Source: Thalassotalea loyana
GTDB lineage: Bacteria; Pseudomonadota; Gammaproteobacteria; Enterobacterales; Alteromonadaceae
Assembly: GCF_030161435.1 (NCBI RefSeq)
Contig: NZ_BSSV01000006.1
Coordinates: forward strand, 248,001 to 312,000
Direction of reading: 5' to 3'
Length of the DNA stretch: 64,000 bases
The first letter of the stretch is position 1; each line of letters starts with the position of its first letter. The notes under the pieces were generated by a model. The model was not told where the DNA came from. It did no database searches and saw nothing but the letters and a program-made list of their open reading frames with translations. Positions 9,210 to 17,220 of this stretch are shown piece after piece. The position numbers and the translations under genes were made by a program.

Positions 9210-9617
9210 ATGAATAATAAGTTTTTCCTAATCACGTTAATGACATCAGCATTTGTATACTCAATACCAAGTGCCGCAAAAACTCCCCGCACCATCGAGC
9301 AATGTGAGAAAAAGTTTACCACTAATGTCGAGGTATCTCAGTGTTTGGATACGGTTAAAAACCAGGCTGAACGTGAACTCACGGCTTGGATAAATAATAA
9401 AAAATTTGAGCTAGAAGACCTTGCTAGTGTGACTGGACGTAGTGGCGCTCTCAATATGTTTAACAAAGCACAAAGAAACTTTCTTACCTTTAGAGAAAAC
9501 AATTGTAAGTTTTATTATTTAGAATTATCGCCGGGTACTGGCGCTGCATCGGCATACAAGAAGTGTTTTATCAGAATGACGAAAGCTCGAATAAAAGAAT
9601 TAGACGAGCTTTCATAA
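9210..9617 (+). CDS. Exported LprI-like protein (DUF1311 family)
   Basis: A 135-residue protein with an N-terminal signal peptide (about residues 1-23, hydrophobic core FFLITLMTSAFVY). The mature part has the LprI/DUF1311 pattern: paired cysteines, the FNKAQRNFLTFRENNC stretch, then KKCFIRMTKARIKEL. LprI of M. tuberculosis inhibits lysozyme; most family members are uncharacterised. The ATG at 9210 lies five bases after the yciI stop, and an upstream in-frame start would overlap yciI and hide the signal peptide. A terminator follows directly. Confidence 0.82.
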   Translation: MNNKFFLITLMTSAFVYSIPSAAKTPRTIEQCEKKFTTNVEVSQCLDTVKNQAERELTAWINNKKFELEDLASVTGRSGALNMFNKAQRNFLTFRENNCKFYYLELSPGTGAASAYKKCFIRMTKARIKELDELS

Positions 9618-9633
9618 GTTAATAATTAATATC

Positions 9634-9659
9634 AAAATAGCCCTTTAAGGGCTATTTTT
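9634..9659. terminator. Bidirectional rho-independent terminator
   Basis: AAAATAGCCC and GGGCTATTTT arms pair around a small loop, with T-runs on both strands. It serves the yciB-yciI-LprI operon on the plus strand and contains the stop codon of the AI-2E gene (9652) on the minus strand. Confidence 0.85.
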
Positions 9660-10707
9660 CTTCTGCAGATAGCATTACAGCAAACCATCGACCTTCTTCT
9701 GAATTTTCTAAACCGATCTTTATAATCATCGTTAACGGTACCGATAAAAGCATGCCCACTGTGCCAAACAACCAACCCCAAAAAATCAATGAAAGGAAAA
9801 CAACTAAGGTGGATAACCCTAAGCCTTTTCCCAAATAACGAGGTTCAATGATATTGCCCATAATCATGTTAATCATCACATAACCTAACCCTATGAATCC
9901 AGCGGATACAGGGTTTAATTGGACTAAGGCAAGTAATACTGCTGGGATTGCTGCCAAAATAGAACCGATATTAGGGATAAAGTTAAGTAAGAATGCGAGA
10001 ACGCCCCATAATAAGAAGAAATCAAGTCCAAACCCCCAGAGCATCGTACTAACTAGTACGCCTGTTAATACACTCACAGCGGCCTTTATTGCGATATAGC
10101 TATTAACTGATGAGATGAACTTTTCAATTTGATTCAATCGCATCTCAGGATCATCTAACGCTAAGTGAATTTTTCTTGGTAAGCCAGATGCTTCAAATAA
10201 CATAAACACAACGGTAATAATAATGAGAAATAAATTCGCCATCGCGCCACTTAAACTTGAAAACATGTTTGTCGCTAAATCCATCGCGGCAGAGGGATCA
10301 AAGTACTCGAGCAATAAATCCGACGAGAGCTGAATGTTAAACTCATTAAGCTTAACAACAAGCCATGTGAACTTGACCTTTAGTTGCTCTTTATACTCTG
10401 GTAAAAGTAACGTTAACTCGTTTAGTGAACTGCCAACAAGCCCTGCCAATATCATCACCAACGTAACAAAAAGCAGAATAACGGTACTGATAGAAATAGC
10501 TTTAGGAATGTTGTATTGATCTGCTTTGCGAACCAACGGGTTGCACATAATTGTGATGAATACGGACATCAAGAAAGGGAGAATGAGGTTAGTTGATGCT
10601 TTTAGCCCTGCGATAATAATAAAGAGTGCCGCTATAAAAACGACACTTCTTATAATACTTTGTGTATTACCCGACAGCGGGGTTTCGTCTAAGATTTTTT
10701 TTATCAT
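9652..10707 (-). CDS. AI-2E family transporter (PerM/TqsA-like)
   Basis: A 351-residue membrane protein with about eight hydrophobic segments in the layout of the AI-2E/PerM family: an N-terminal pair, a central soluble region (about 120-180), and the conserved GVLAFLLNFIPNIGSILAAIP stretch near residue 235. Family members include the autoinducer-2 exporter TqsA and Na+/H+ antiporters; the substrate here cannot be told. It stands alone, with its stop inside the shared terminator. Confidence 0.87.
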   Translation of the reverse strand: MIKKILDETPLSGNTQSIIRSVVFIAALFIIIAGLKASTNLILPFLMSVFITIMCNPLVRKADQYNIPKAISISTVILLFVTLVMILAGLVGSSLNELTLLLPEYKEQLKVKFTWLVVKLNEFNIQLSSDLLLEYFDPSAAMDLATNMFSSLSGAMANLFLIIITVVFMLFEASGLPRKIHLALDDPEMRLNQIEKFISSVNSYIAIKAAVSVLTGVLVSTMLWGFGLDFFLLWGVLAFLLNFIPNIGSILAAIPAVLLALVQLNPVSAGFIGLGYVMINMIMGNIIEPRYLGKGLGLSTLVVFLSLIFWGWLFGTVGMLLSVPLTMIIKIGLENSEEGRWFAVMLSAEEK

Positions 10708-10781
10708 TTAATTCATTATCTTATTTAGATTGGTTTACCCTCCTATCATAGATTAATGAATTAATTTCTACACCTAAAAAC

Positions 10782-13274
10782 TTACATCGTTCGGCGAATA
10801 AGGGTCACACTGGACAGTTTCAACAGACGCGCACACGACAAAAAGCCAACAGTACCGACAAATATTGCGCCGGAAGCAATACCGAGCAACCAATATGACA
10901 AATGCCAGCTTGGTGTCATGTCAAATACTTGTGTCTGCAAGATATAAACCGCAAGCTCCATTGCGATACTCGCCATCAAGCCAGCGACTGCGCCAAGTGC
11001 AACAAACTCATATAAAACGCTAAAATTGAGCATTTTACTTTTGGCGCCAAGTGTTTTTAATATTGCTAGTTCACGCTCTCGCTCTTCCATACTTGCTTGT
11101 ACTTGTGCGACAAGTACTAACGAACCTGCCAAGACAACGAGAATCAATACAAACTCAATAGCCAAAGAGACCTGTGAAATAACAGAACGCAATTGGCGAA
11201 TGATGGCTTCAACATCGATCATAGAAATTGTTGGGTAGTCCGTTAAAAAGCGCTGTAACTTCGGCTTGTTTTCATCATTAATGTACATTGAGTTGATGTA
11301 ACTTGCCGGGAAATCAGACAGTACACCTGCACTAAATATCATATAAAAATTTGGTTGCAGTGAATTCCAATTAACTTCACGGATACTAGTAATTGGCACG
11401 GTAACGACGTCACTGCCAATTTGAAAAGTTAACTTATCACCTAAGCCAACACCCAAGCGCTCCGCCAATTTTTGTTCGATAGATACCTGTCCACTGTCGT
11501 CCTCCTCGGCCCACCATTGTCCTGAAATGACCGTGTTTTCTTCAGGTAAATCATTGCGCCACGTTAGGTTTAGCTCACGACCTACCCCACGACGAGCGTT
11601 ATCATCTTTACTATCATCTTCTTTGGTGACACGGCGCGCTGTTTGCGTATCGTTGATTGCCGTCAATCTGCCTCTAACAACAGGATAGAGACCACTCGAT
11701 ACAATATTGTTTTCATCAATGAAAGTGGCTACCTCATCGACTTTATCATGCGCAATGTTGACGAGGAATCGATTAGCAGTATCGTCTGGAAGTTGGCGTT
11801 GCCATTCATCAATAATGGCACCTTTCATCACGAATATTAACAACAGTAACTCAATCGCCACGGTAAAACTAATTAGCTGAACCGCGTTTTCATTTGCTCT
11901 TCGCTTTAAATTAGCTAGCGCAAGATGCCACGCTTTGCCGGCTTTAGCTCCTGCTTGGCGACTCAATACGAGGATAAATTTTGCCGTAAGTAATATCACC
12001 CCAGATACGAGCAATCCACCGACAACTAAAGCTACGGATAATGCCAAATTCTTACTGAACATGAACAAGAGCAAGAACAATGCAGTTATTGCTGGAATGT
12101 GGGCATACCAAGGTAACTTCTTACTATCAAAACCGCGCAGTATGCTCAATGGTGACGTATCAATCAGTTCTCTTAGGGGAACAATGGCAAAGGCACACGC
12201 ACAAATAACCCCCGTAAAGCTTGCAACTAACATCGGATATAGTTGAATTAAGCTACCTTGAATTTCAAGTTGATCTTTAACACTATTGATTCCAATAGCT
12301 AAGAGTAAAGCACCAACAGCTAAACCAGCGACGATACTAAAAATACTCAACAAGCTCCAATGCAGTAAATAAACGCGTCTAACATAACCTTTACTGGTTC
12401 CCATCGCCTTGAAAATAGTGACGACACTTTGTTGGCGCTGAGCGTAACGTCTACCGGCAACTGCAACAGCAACGGCAGCCAATACAACACCTAACATACT
12501 CGCTAACGACAAGTATTGTTCTGCACGATTTAGCGCATTAGACAAAGAAGACTGGCTATCTTTAATGTCGTACCAACGTTGCGTATCATTTACTTGCGGC
12601 TTGACCCAAGCTTCAAACTCAGTGATTGCCGACTTATCGCCGGCAAATAAATACTCATACCAAATTCTTGAACCAGGCTGAATCAATCCAGTTTCAATCA
12701 TATCGTCAAAATGCAAAATAATCGTAGGGCCTGACGTGAAAACACTAAACGAGGCATCGGGGATTTGATTAATCACCCCTTTAATTTCGAAGGTTTTGTT
12801 ACCTATTTCAATGGCATCACCGGGACTAACCGCAAGTTTTGTTAAAATGGCCGGTTGCACCCAAATACCACCTCTTTCTGGTGCAAACACTGCTTGTTCT
12901 TGGCCCGATATTTCGACCAACAAATCACCTCTAAGCGGATACAGATCGGTGACGGCAGTTAAAGAAGACAAAACCATTCGTTCATCGGAAAACACCATTG
13001 AGCTCATAAACACTTGTTTTGCTGTGTTAACACCCAGTTCCGCAGCCTTTACATTTACCGACTCATCAAGTGGCCTTGAAGTTGCCCAAACCCTATCAGC
13101 GGCAATAAAGGTGGTGCTCTCATTAACCAAGGCATCTTTAATATGATTCGAAAAGCCAGTAAGCGAGAAAACAGCCGATACCGCTAAAATAATCGCCAAC
13201 GCAACAATAGTCAGTTCACCTCGTCTCAATTCGTGCTTGAGCAGAGAAACCGAATGTTTAAACCAGTTTTTCAT
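10782..13274 (-). CDS. ybbP: ABC transporter permease, FtsX/YbbP type
   Basis: An 830-residue permease (E. coli YbbP 804). One hydrophobic segment lies near residues 20-42, then a MacB-like periplasmic domain, two sets of FtsX-type membrane helices (about 255-470) and a second pair of elements at the C-terminus (about 700-825). The LAILKTLGAKSKML coupling-helix stretch near residue 735 is typical. It forms an exporter or mechanotransmission complex with the ATPase YbbA encoded two bases upstream. The ybbAP-tesA neighbourhood is conserved in E. coli; the substrate is unknown. Confidence 0.9.
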   Translation of the reverse strand: MKNWFKHSVSLLKHELRRGELTIVALAIILAVSAVFSLTGFSNHIKDALVNESTTFIAADRVWATSRPLDESVNVKAAELGVNTAKQVFMSSMVFSDERMVLSSLTAVTDLYPLRGDLLVEISGQEQAVFAPERGGIWVQPAILTKLAVSPGDAIEIGNKTFEIKGVINQIPDASFSVFTSGPTIILHFDDMIETGLIQPGSRIWYEYLFAGDKSAITEFEAWVKPQVNDTQRWYDIKDSQSSLSNALNRAEQYLSLASMLGVVLAAVAVAVAGRRYAQRQQSVVTIFKAMGTSKGYVRRVYLLHWSLLSIFSIVAGLAVGALLLAIGINSVKDQLEIQGSLIQLYPMLVASFTGVICACAFAIVPLRELIDTSPLSILRGFDSKKLPWYAHIPAITALFLLLFMFSKNLALSVALVVGGLLVSGVILLTAKFILVLSRQAGAKAGKAWHLALANLKRRANENAVQLISFTVAIELLLLIFVMKGAIIDEWQRQLPDDTANRFLVNIAHDKVDEVATFIDENNIVSSGLYPVVRGRLTAINDTQTARRVTKEDDSKDDNARRGVGRELNLTWRNDLPEENTVISGQWWAEEDDSGQVSIEQKLAERLGVGLGDKLTFQIGSDVVTVPITSIREVNWNSLQPNFYMIFSAGVLSDFPASYINSMYINDENKPKLQRFLTDYPTISMIDVEAIIRQLRSVISQVSLAIEFVLILVVLAGSLVLVAQVQASMEERERELAILKTLGAKSKMLNFSVLYEFVALGAVAGLMASIAMELAVYILQTQVFDMTPSWHLSYWLLGIASGAIFVGTVGFLSCARLLKLSSVTLIRRTM

Positions 13275-13276
13275 GC

Positions 13277-13984
13277 TTAAACAACCTCGACCAACTTAGG
13301 GCTTTGTTCGGTTAAATGGCCATTATCCATAACCACTTGTCGTTGACATCGTTCAGCAAGCTTAGGGTCATGCGTTACTACAACGAGCGTTGTCCCTGCT
13401 TGTTCATGGAGTTCAAACAACAGATTTTCAATTTGAGCGCCGGTTTGGTTATCCAAGTTTCCTGTTGGCTCATCAGCAAATAGAATGTCCGGTTTAGTGA
13501 TAAATGCGCGAGCAATGGCTACACGTTGTTGCTCACCACCAGAAAGCTGTGAAGGAAAATGATCTCCGCGTTGGCCCAAGCCTACTTTTTCGAGAAGCTC
13601 CTGTGCCATTTCTTCAGCATTTGGCATATTGGATAATTCTGCCGGAAGCATAATGTTTTCTTTAGCCGTCAAACTTGGAATCAATAAAAACTGCTGAAAG
13701 ATAAACCCAACATAGTCGCCACGAATCTGTGCTCGCAGCTCTTCATCGGCACTATGTAGCGCTTGACCTTTGAGGAACACTTCGCCGCCGGTAGGGATGT
13801 CTAACCCTGCAATAATTGACAACAGCGTGGTTTTACCTGAGCCCGACGAGCCAACAATGGCGATTGTTTCACCGGCATTTACTTCTAGATTAACATTCTG
13901 CAAAATATCAATTGTCTTGCTACCTAAATTAACTGACTTATTTAGCTGGCGAACATCTAGTATTGTATTAGGATCTATCTTCAT
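13277..13984 (-). CDS. ybbA: ABC transporter ATP-binding protein YbbA
   Basis: A 235-residue LolD/MacB-class ATPase. Walker A (GSSGSGKTT), Q-loop (FQQFLL), signature ([10 protein letters not shown]), Walker B (ILFADEP) and switch His (VVTHD) are all present. It powers the YbbP permease encoded next. Its ATG overlaps the ATG of the divergent tesA by two bases (TCATGA), so its promoter and ribosome site must lie within the tesA coding region; only a weak Shine-Dalgarno sequence is visible there. Confidence 0.92.
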   Translation of the reverse strand: MKIDPNTILDVRQLNKSVNLGSKTIDILQNVNLEVNAGETIAIVGSSGSGKTTLLSIIAGLDIPTGGEVFLKGQALHSADEELRAQIRGDYVGFIFQQFLLIPSLTAKENIMLPAELSNMPNAEEMAQELLEKVGLGQRGDHFPSQLSGGEQQRVAIARAFITKPDILFADEPTGNLDNQTGAQIENLLFELHEQAGTTLVVVTHDPKLAERCQRQVVMDNGHLTEQSPKLVEVV

Positions 13985-14612
13985 GATTAAAAAAGCTTTT
14001 CTTGTATTAAATTTCTTACTTTTGTGTATGGTATCTTCACATACACAGGCAACTACGTCTATTTTATTACTCGGCGACAGCTTAAGTGCAAGTTATGGAA
14101 TGCAACAAAATGAGGGCTGGGTTCACCTTCTTAATGAAACATCCTCTGCAGAGAATAAAGGTTATAAAATTGTAAATGCTAGCATAAGCGGTGAGACGAC
14201 AGGTGGCGGTTTGTCTCGATTTCCAGGGATTTTGTCGAAACAAGAATTCGATCATCTAATTATCGAACTTGGAGGAAATGACGGGTTACGTGGCTTTCCT
14301 CCTGCAACAATTAAACATAATCTCTTACAAATTATTCGACTAGCACAAGAGCACGACATCAATGTCTATCTTATGGAAATTCAGATTCCACCAAATTATG
14401 GTCCACGCTACAGTAAAATGTTTACTGATGTTTTTGCTACGGTTGCTGAAGAAACCGAGATCACCTTATTACCGTTCTTTTTAACAGATATAGCGATTAA
14501 ACCGGAGCTTATGCAAAATGATGGAATACACCCGAACCGCAAAGCGCAGCCTATTTTAGCGGATAAAATGAAAGCAATGATTGAACAAAACGTTGTAATG
14601 ACATCCAACTAG
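13983..14612 (+). CDS. tesA: Multifunctional acyl-CoA thioesterase I / lysophospholipase L1 (TesA)
   Basis: A 209-residue periplasmic SGNH hydrolase (E. coli 208). A signal peptide (about residues 1-23, ending TQA) is followed by the catalytic Ser block GDSLSASYG, the Gly block SISGETT, the Asn block GGNDGLRG and the DGIHPN Asp/His block, so the catalytic machinery is complete. AGGA lies about nine bases before the ATG. It is divergent from ybbA with overlapping start codons. Confidence 0.94.
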   Translation: MIKKAFLVLNFLLLCMVSSHTQATTSILLLGDSLSASYGMQQNEGWVHLLNETSSAENKGYKIVNASISGETTGGGLSRFPGILSKQEFDHLIIELGGNDGLRGFPPATIKHNLLQIIRLAQEHDINVYLMEIQIPPNYGPRYSKMFTDVFATVAEETEITLLPFFLTDIAIKPELMQNDGIHPNRKAQPILADKMKAMIEQNVVMTSN

Positions 14613-14622
14613 CGGATAAATT

Positions 14623-14661
14623 CACTACAACGGGAAATTTTCCTTACACCTCGTTGTAGTG
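14623..14661. other. Perfect 10-bp stem-loop between convergent genes
   Basis: CACTACAACG (14623-14632) and CGTTGTAGTG (14652-14661) pair around a 19-base loop. It covers the end of the EAL-HDOD gene and lies 11 bases after the tesA stop. No T-run follows on either strand, so it is not a classic intrinsic terminator; it could protect mRNA 3' ends or help Rho-dependent termination. Confidence 0.5.
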
Positions 14662-15867
14662 CTCAGCCCAATTTATCGCCTCTTGATAGCATTCATTTAA
14701 GAAATCAGAACTCACTCGCAATTTTTTGGCTTCTAACTCAGTGAAATGCCAGCTACCTTTTTCTAGGAATTTAATCGACCGCAAAGCAAGTGCGATAGGT
14801 GTTTGGTTTTTGTCGTCAGCATCAAGTAAAACGTCTTCGATCTCAACAGACATGGGCAGCCTTTCAAGAACCTTCGCGATAGGCATTTCCATTATGGCAT
14901 CTAAAAGCGAAAACATACCAACCAAGAAACCCGAATCAACAAGATTAGGTGCTACCTTTCGACAAATTGATTCACAATACTTTGCCCGCACGACACACAT
15001 TTTTGTTAACTCCGGCGTTTTGTCATTGCCTAAAACCGCGGTAACAAATAAAGCAAGTAGACGGCGAAGTTGTATATCACCTAAATAATTCATCGCTTGT
15101 TTGACTGACGATATCGTCGTTTTTAAAGGAAAACCGCCGGAATTTACAAAGCATAATAAACGATAAATTAGCGTACTATCCTGCTCTAACAAGTTTTGAA
15201 TTTTGCGATAGTTTAATTCTTTTGCCGCAGATTCTCGCATGATAAGCATTAACAAGTGCTGATTTGACTCGTTTTCATGCACCGTTTTCATTTCGGGTTT
15301 TGTAAAAAAATAGCCCTGAAAATAGTGGAATCCCATAGCCATCGCTTTTAAGTATTCTTCTTGCGTTTCAACCTTCTCAGCGAGCAGTTTTATTTTCGTT
15401 TTTTCTCGAAGTTGAGTAACGATAGGCTCAATTTTTTCGAGTGGTGTGTGCATTAAATCAAACTTGATCACTTTAACGAGCTGCAAGAAACGTCGCCATT
15501 CTCTTTTATAGACGAAGTCGTCAAGTGCAAACACATATCCTTGGCGATACATATCAACACATGCTTGATAGACTTCGTCAGATGGCAAGACATCTTCTAA
15601 AATTTCGATGATAACTTCATCTTTTGGCAGGATAAGTGGTAAACGCTTTAATAAACTTTCTTCAGAAAAATTGATTAGCGCACGTTTACCCCCACTAATC
15701 TCCTTGATCCCTTTATTAAAGTGAGTACGCCCGATTAGCTTGGATGTAGCTTCATGAGGATCAATGTTTGGAAAAAAGTTTTCTGGTCCATCACGAAAGA
15801 ACAACTCATACGCAACTACGTTTTGATTACGACTTAATATGGCTTGTCGCGCTAAATACAATTGCAT
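14644..15867 (-). CDS. EAL-HDOD (YuxH/CdgJ-like) c-di-GMP signalling protein
   Basis: A 407-residue cytoplasmic protein: EAL domain (about 1-190) then HDOD domain (about 200-400). The EAL signature is altered to Glu-Leu-Phe, but the metal and catalytic positions seem kept: Glu21, Asn66, Glu88, Asp116-Asp117, Lys135, Glu164 and Gln184. It could therefore be an active phosphodiesterase, like V. cholerae CdgJ, or a degenerate c-di-GMP receptor. HDOD domains usually mediate signalling contacts. The start at 15867 was chosen because AGAGG precedes it; an upstream GTG-like extension lacks support. Confidence 0.87.
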   Translation of the reverse strand: MQLYLARQAILSRNQNVVAYELFFRDGPENFFPNIDPHEATSKLIGRTHFNKGIKEISGGKRALINFSEESLLKRLPLILPKDEVIIEILEDVLPSDEVYQACVDMYRQGYVFALDDFVYKREWRRFLQLVKVIKFDLMHTPLEKIEPIVTQLREKTKIKLLAEKVETQEEYLKAMAMGFHYFQGYFFTKPEMKTVHENESNQHLLMLIMRESAAKELNYRKIQNLLEQDSTLIYRLLCFVNSGGFPLKTTISSVKQAMNYLGDIQLRRLLALFVTAVLGNDKTPELTKMCVVRAKYCESICRKVAPNLVDSGFLVGMFSLLDAIMEMPIAKVLERLPMSVEIEDVLLDADDKNQTPIALALRSIKFLEKGSWHFTELEAKKLRVSSDFLNECYQEAINWAEHYNEV

Positions 15868-16005
15868 TGAATTCCTCTCACAGCGCCTCAAGCATATTGT
15901 CACCGCTGATGAAGACCTTAAAGATGACGTACAATACTTGTGGGGACAACTACTGTCTGGTTAGCTCATTTAGATACCAACATCGTATTGGTATATTTCA
16001 GGTAT

Positions 16006-16033
16006 AAAAAAACCGACTTTCGTCGGTTTTTTT
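16006..16033. terminator. Terminator of the tRNA array
   Basis: A strong hairpin with AAAACCGAC/GTCGGTTTT arms and T-runs on both strands lies five bases after the last tRNA-Glu (minus-strand direction). It ends the tRNA transcript. Confidence 0.88.
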
Positions 16034-16037
16034 AATG

Positions 16038-16113
16038 TGGCATCCCTAAGGGGATTCGAACCCCTGTTACCGCCGTGAAAGGGCGGTGTCCTAGGCCTCT
16101 AGACGATAGGGAC
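16038..16113 (-). tRNA. tRNA-Glu (UUC), copy 1 of 5
   Basis: 76 bases with encoded CCA, cloverleaf-compatible, anticodon TTC in the loop CCCTTTCACGG, and very close to E. coli tRNA-Glu. It is the promoter-distal copy and precedes the terminator. Confidence 0.97.
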
Positions 16114-16195
16114 ATCAAGCTTTGCAGCTTTCACTTATTAACAATGTACTTTCGGCCTAATGAAAGTCACATTTAAGTGATTTGTTATTGGAAAT

Positions 16196-16271
16196 TGGCA
16201 TCCCTAAGGGGATTCGAACCCCTGTTACCGCCGTGAAAGGGCGGTGTCCTAGGCCTCTAGACGATAGGGAC
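16196..16271 (-). tRNA. tRNA-Glu (UUC), copy 2 of 5
   Basis: Identical in sequence to copy 1, 76 bases with encoded CCA and anticodon TTC. The spacer to copy 1 is 82 bases. Confidence 0.97.
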
Positions 16272-16315
16272 ACTAAGTGTGCTTGTATGCACAAATCCAA
16301 TAACATTTGCAAAAG

Positions 16316-16391
16316 TGGCATCCCTAAGGGGATTCGAACCCCTGTTACCGCCGTGAAAGGGCGGTGTCCTAGGCCTCTAGACGATAGGGAC
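16316..16391 (-). tRNA. tRNA-Glu (UUC), copy 3 of 5
   Basis: Identical to copies 1 and 2, with encoded CCA. The spacer to copy 2 is 44 bases. Confidence 0.97.
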
Positions 16392-16432
16392 GCTAAGATG
16401 CTACTTGCATGTAAAATTGTGAAACGAGAAAT

Positions 16433-16508
16433 TGGCATCCCTAAGGGGATTCGAACCCCTGTTACCGCCGTGAAAGGGCGGTGTCCTAGGCCTCTAGACG
16501 ATAGGGAC
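16433..16508 (-). tRNA. tRNA-Glu (UUC), copy 4 of 5
   Basis: Identical to the other copies, with encoded CCA. The spacer to copy 3 is 41 bases. Confidence 0.97.
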
Positions 16509-16583
16509 GCACCATTTAAACTGGTTCATCTGCACTATTATAATAGGTAATACCTAACAATGCCTTTCTCATTTCAAGAATTT

Positions 16584-16659
16584 TGGCATCCCTAAGGGGA
16601 TTCGAACCCCTGTTACCGCCGTGAAAGGGCGGTGTCCTAGGCCTCTAGACGATAGGGAC
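16584..16659 (-). tRNA. tRNA-Glu (UUC), copy 5 of 5
   Basis: Identical to the other copies, with encoded CCA. It lies 75 bases from both copy 4 and the tRNA-Ala. Confidence 0.97.
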
Positions 16660-16734
16660 GCAACATAAATAACAACAGGACCTAGACGTTGTTACTTACT
16701 TGCTTTCTCGCGACAACTTCAGACTATGCTAAAG

Positions 16735-16810
16735 TGGTGGAGCTATGCGGGATCGAACCGCAGACCTCTTGCGTGCCAGCGAAGCGCTCTCCCAGCTGAG
16801 CTATAGCCCC
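16735..16810 (-). tRNA. tRNA-Ala (GGC), promoter-proximal
   Basis: 76 bases with encoded CCA, anticodon GGC in the loop CTGGCAC, and the G3:U70 pair that alanyl-tRNA synthetase recognises. Acceptor, D and T stems pair fully. The anticodon stem reads CTTCG against GCAAG, giving C30-C40 and G31-G39 mismatches next to the loop, which is unusual. It may be a natural variant or a sequence error. Confidence 0.93.
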
Positions 16811-16857
16811 ACTGAAGCCGCTAACAAGTGACCTAGTACTTGTTGAAAGCGAGGCGA

Positions 16858-16886
16858 ATTCTAAGCACCACCTAAGTAACTGTCAA
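16858..16886 (-). promoter_or_regulatory. Sigma70 promoter of the tRNA-Ala/tRNA-Glu array
   Basis: On the minus strand TTGACA (16881-16886) and TAGAAT (16858-16863) are separated by 17 bases. A GC-rich discriminator (GCCTCGC) follows, which is typical of stringently controlled stable-RNA promoters. It lies about 48 bases before the tRNA-Ala 5' end. Confidence 0.85.
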
Positions 16887-17220
16887 CCATTAATTCAAAT
16901 AAATTCGCTTTTTTTTGCAATATCGAGTTCAAGTGATTATCAAACAATCAATTCGCTCACTTTTTAACGCTTTATATCGAAATTCAATAGTTTATAGAGA
17001 TAAAAAATGAGCGCTCGTCATTCATAATTTTACACTTCTGTTACCAAAATGTTTCTAACAACAGACTTTTTCTTCCTATATATGAAGGGAAATACCGTTG
17101 ATTTTTTGGCGTGATTGCTAAGTAAATGTCAGCATGACGATTATGGAGATTACCGCAAAACTTTATTTTTTATGACTTTAGCGTTATTGTTAGCATACTC
17201 TCTTATGACATTTTTATTTC
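16887..17220. other. Intergenic region without a recognisable gene
   Basis: AT-rich stretch between the tRNA promoter and yvcK. I see no RNA gene, repeat or convincing open reading frame; it must hold the yvcK promoter, which I cannot place with confidence. Confidence 0.5.

Noticed and set aside
16157-16550. Long frames on both strands with repeated peptide blocks
   Set aside because: They are translations of the repeated tRNA-Glu genes, not proteins.
16038-16659. Repeats at regular spacing suggesting a CRISPR array
   Set aside because: The repeats are 76-base tRNA-Glu genes with full cloverleaf and CCA.
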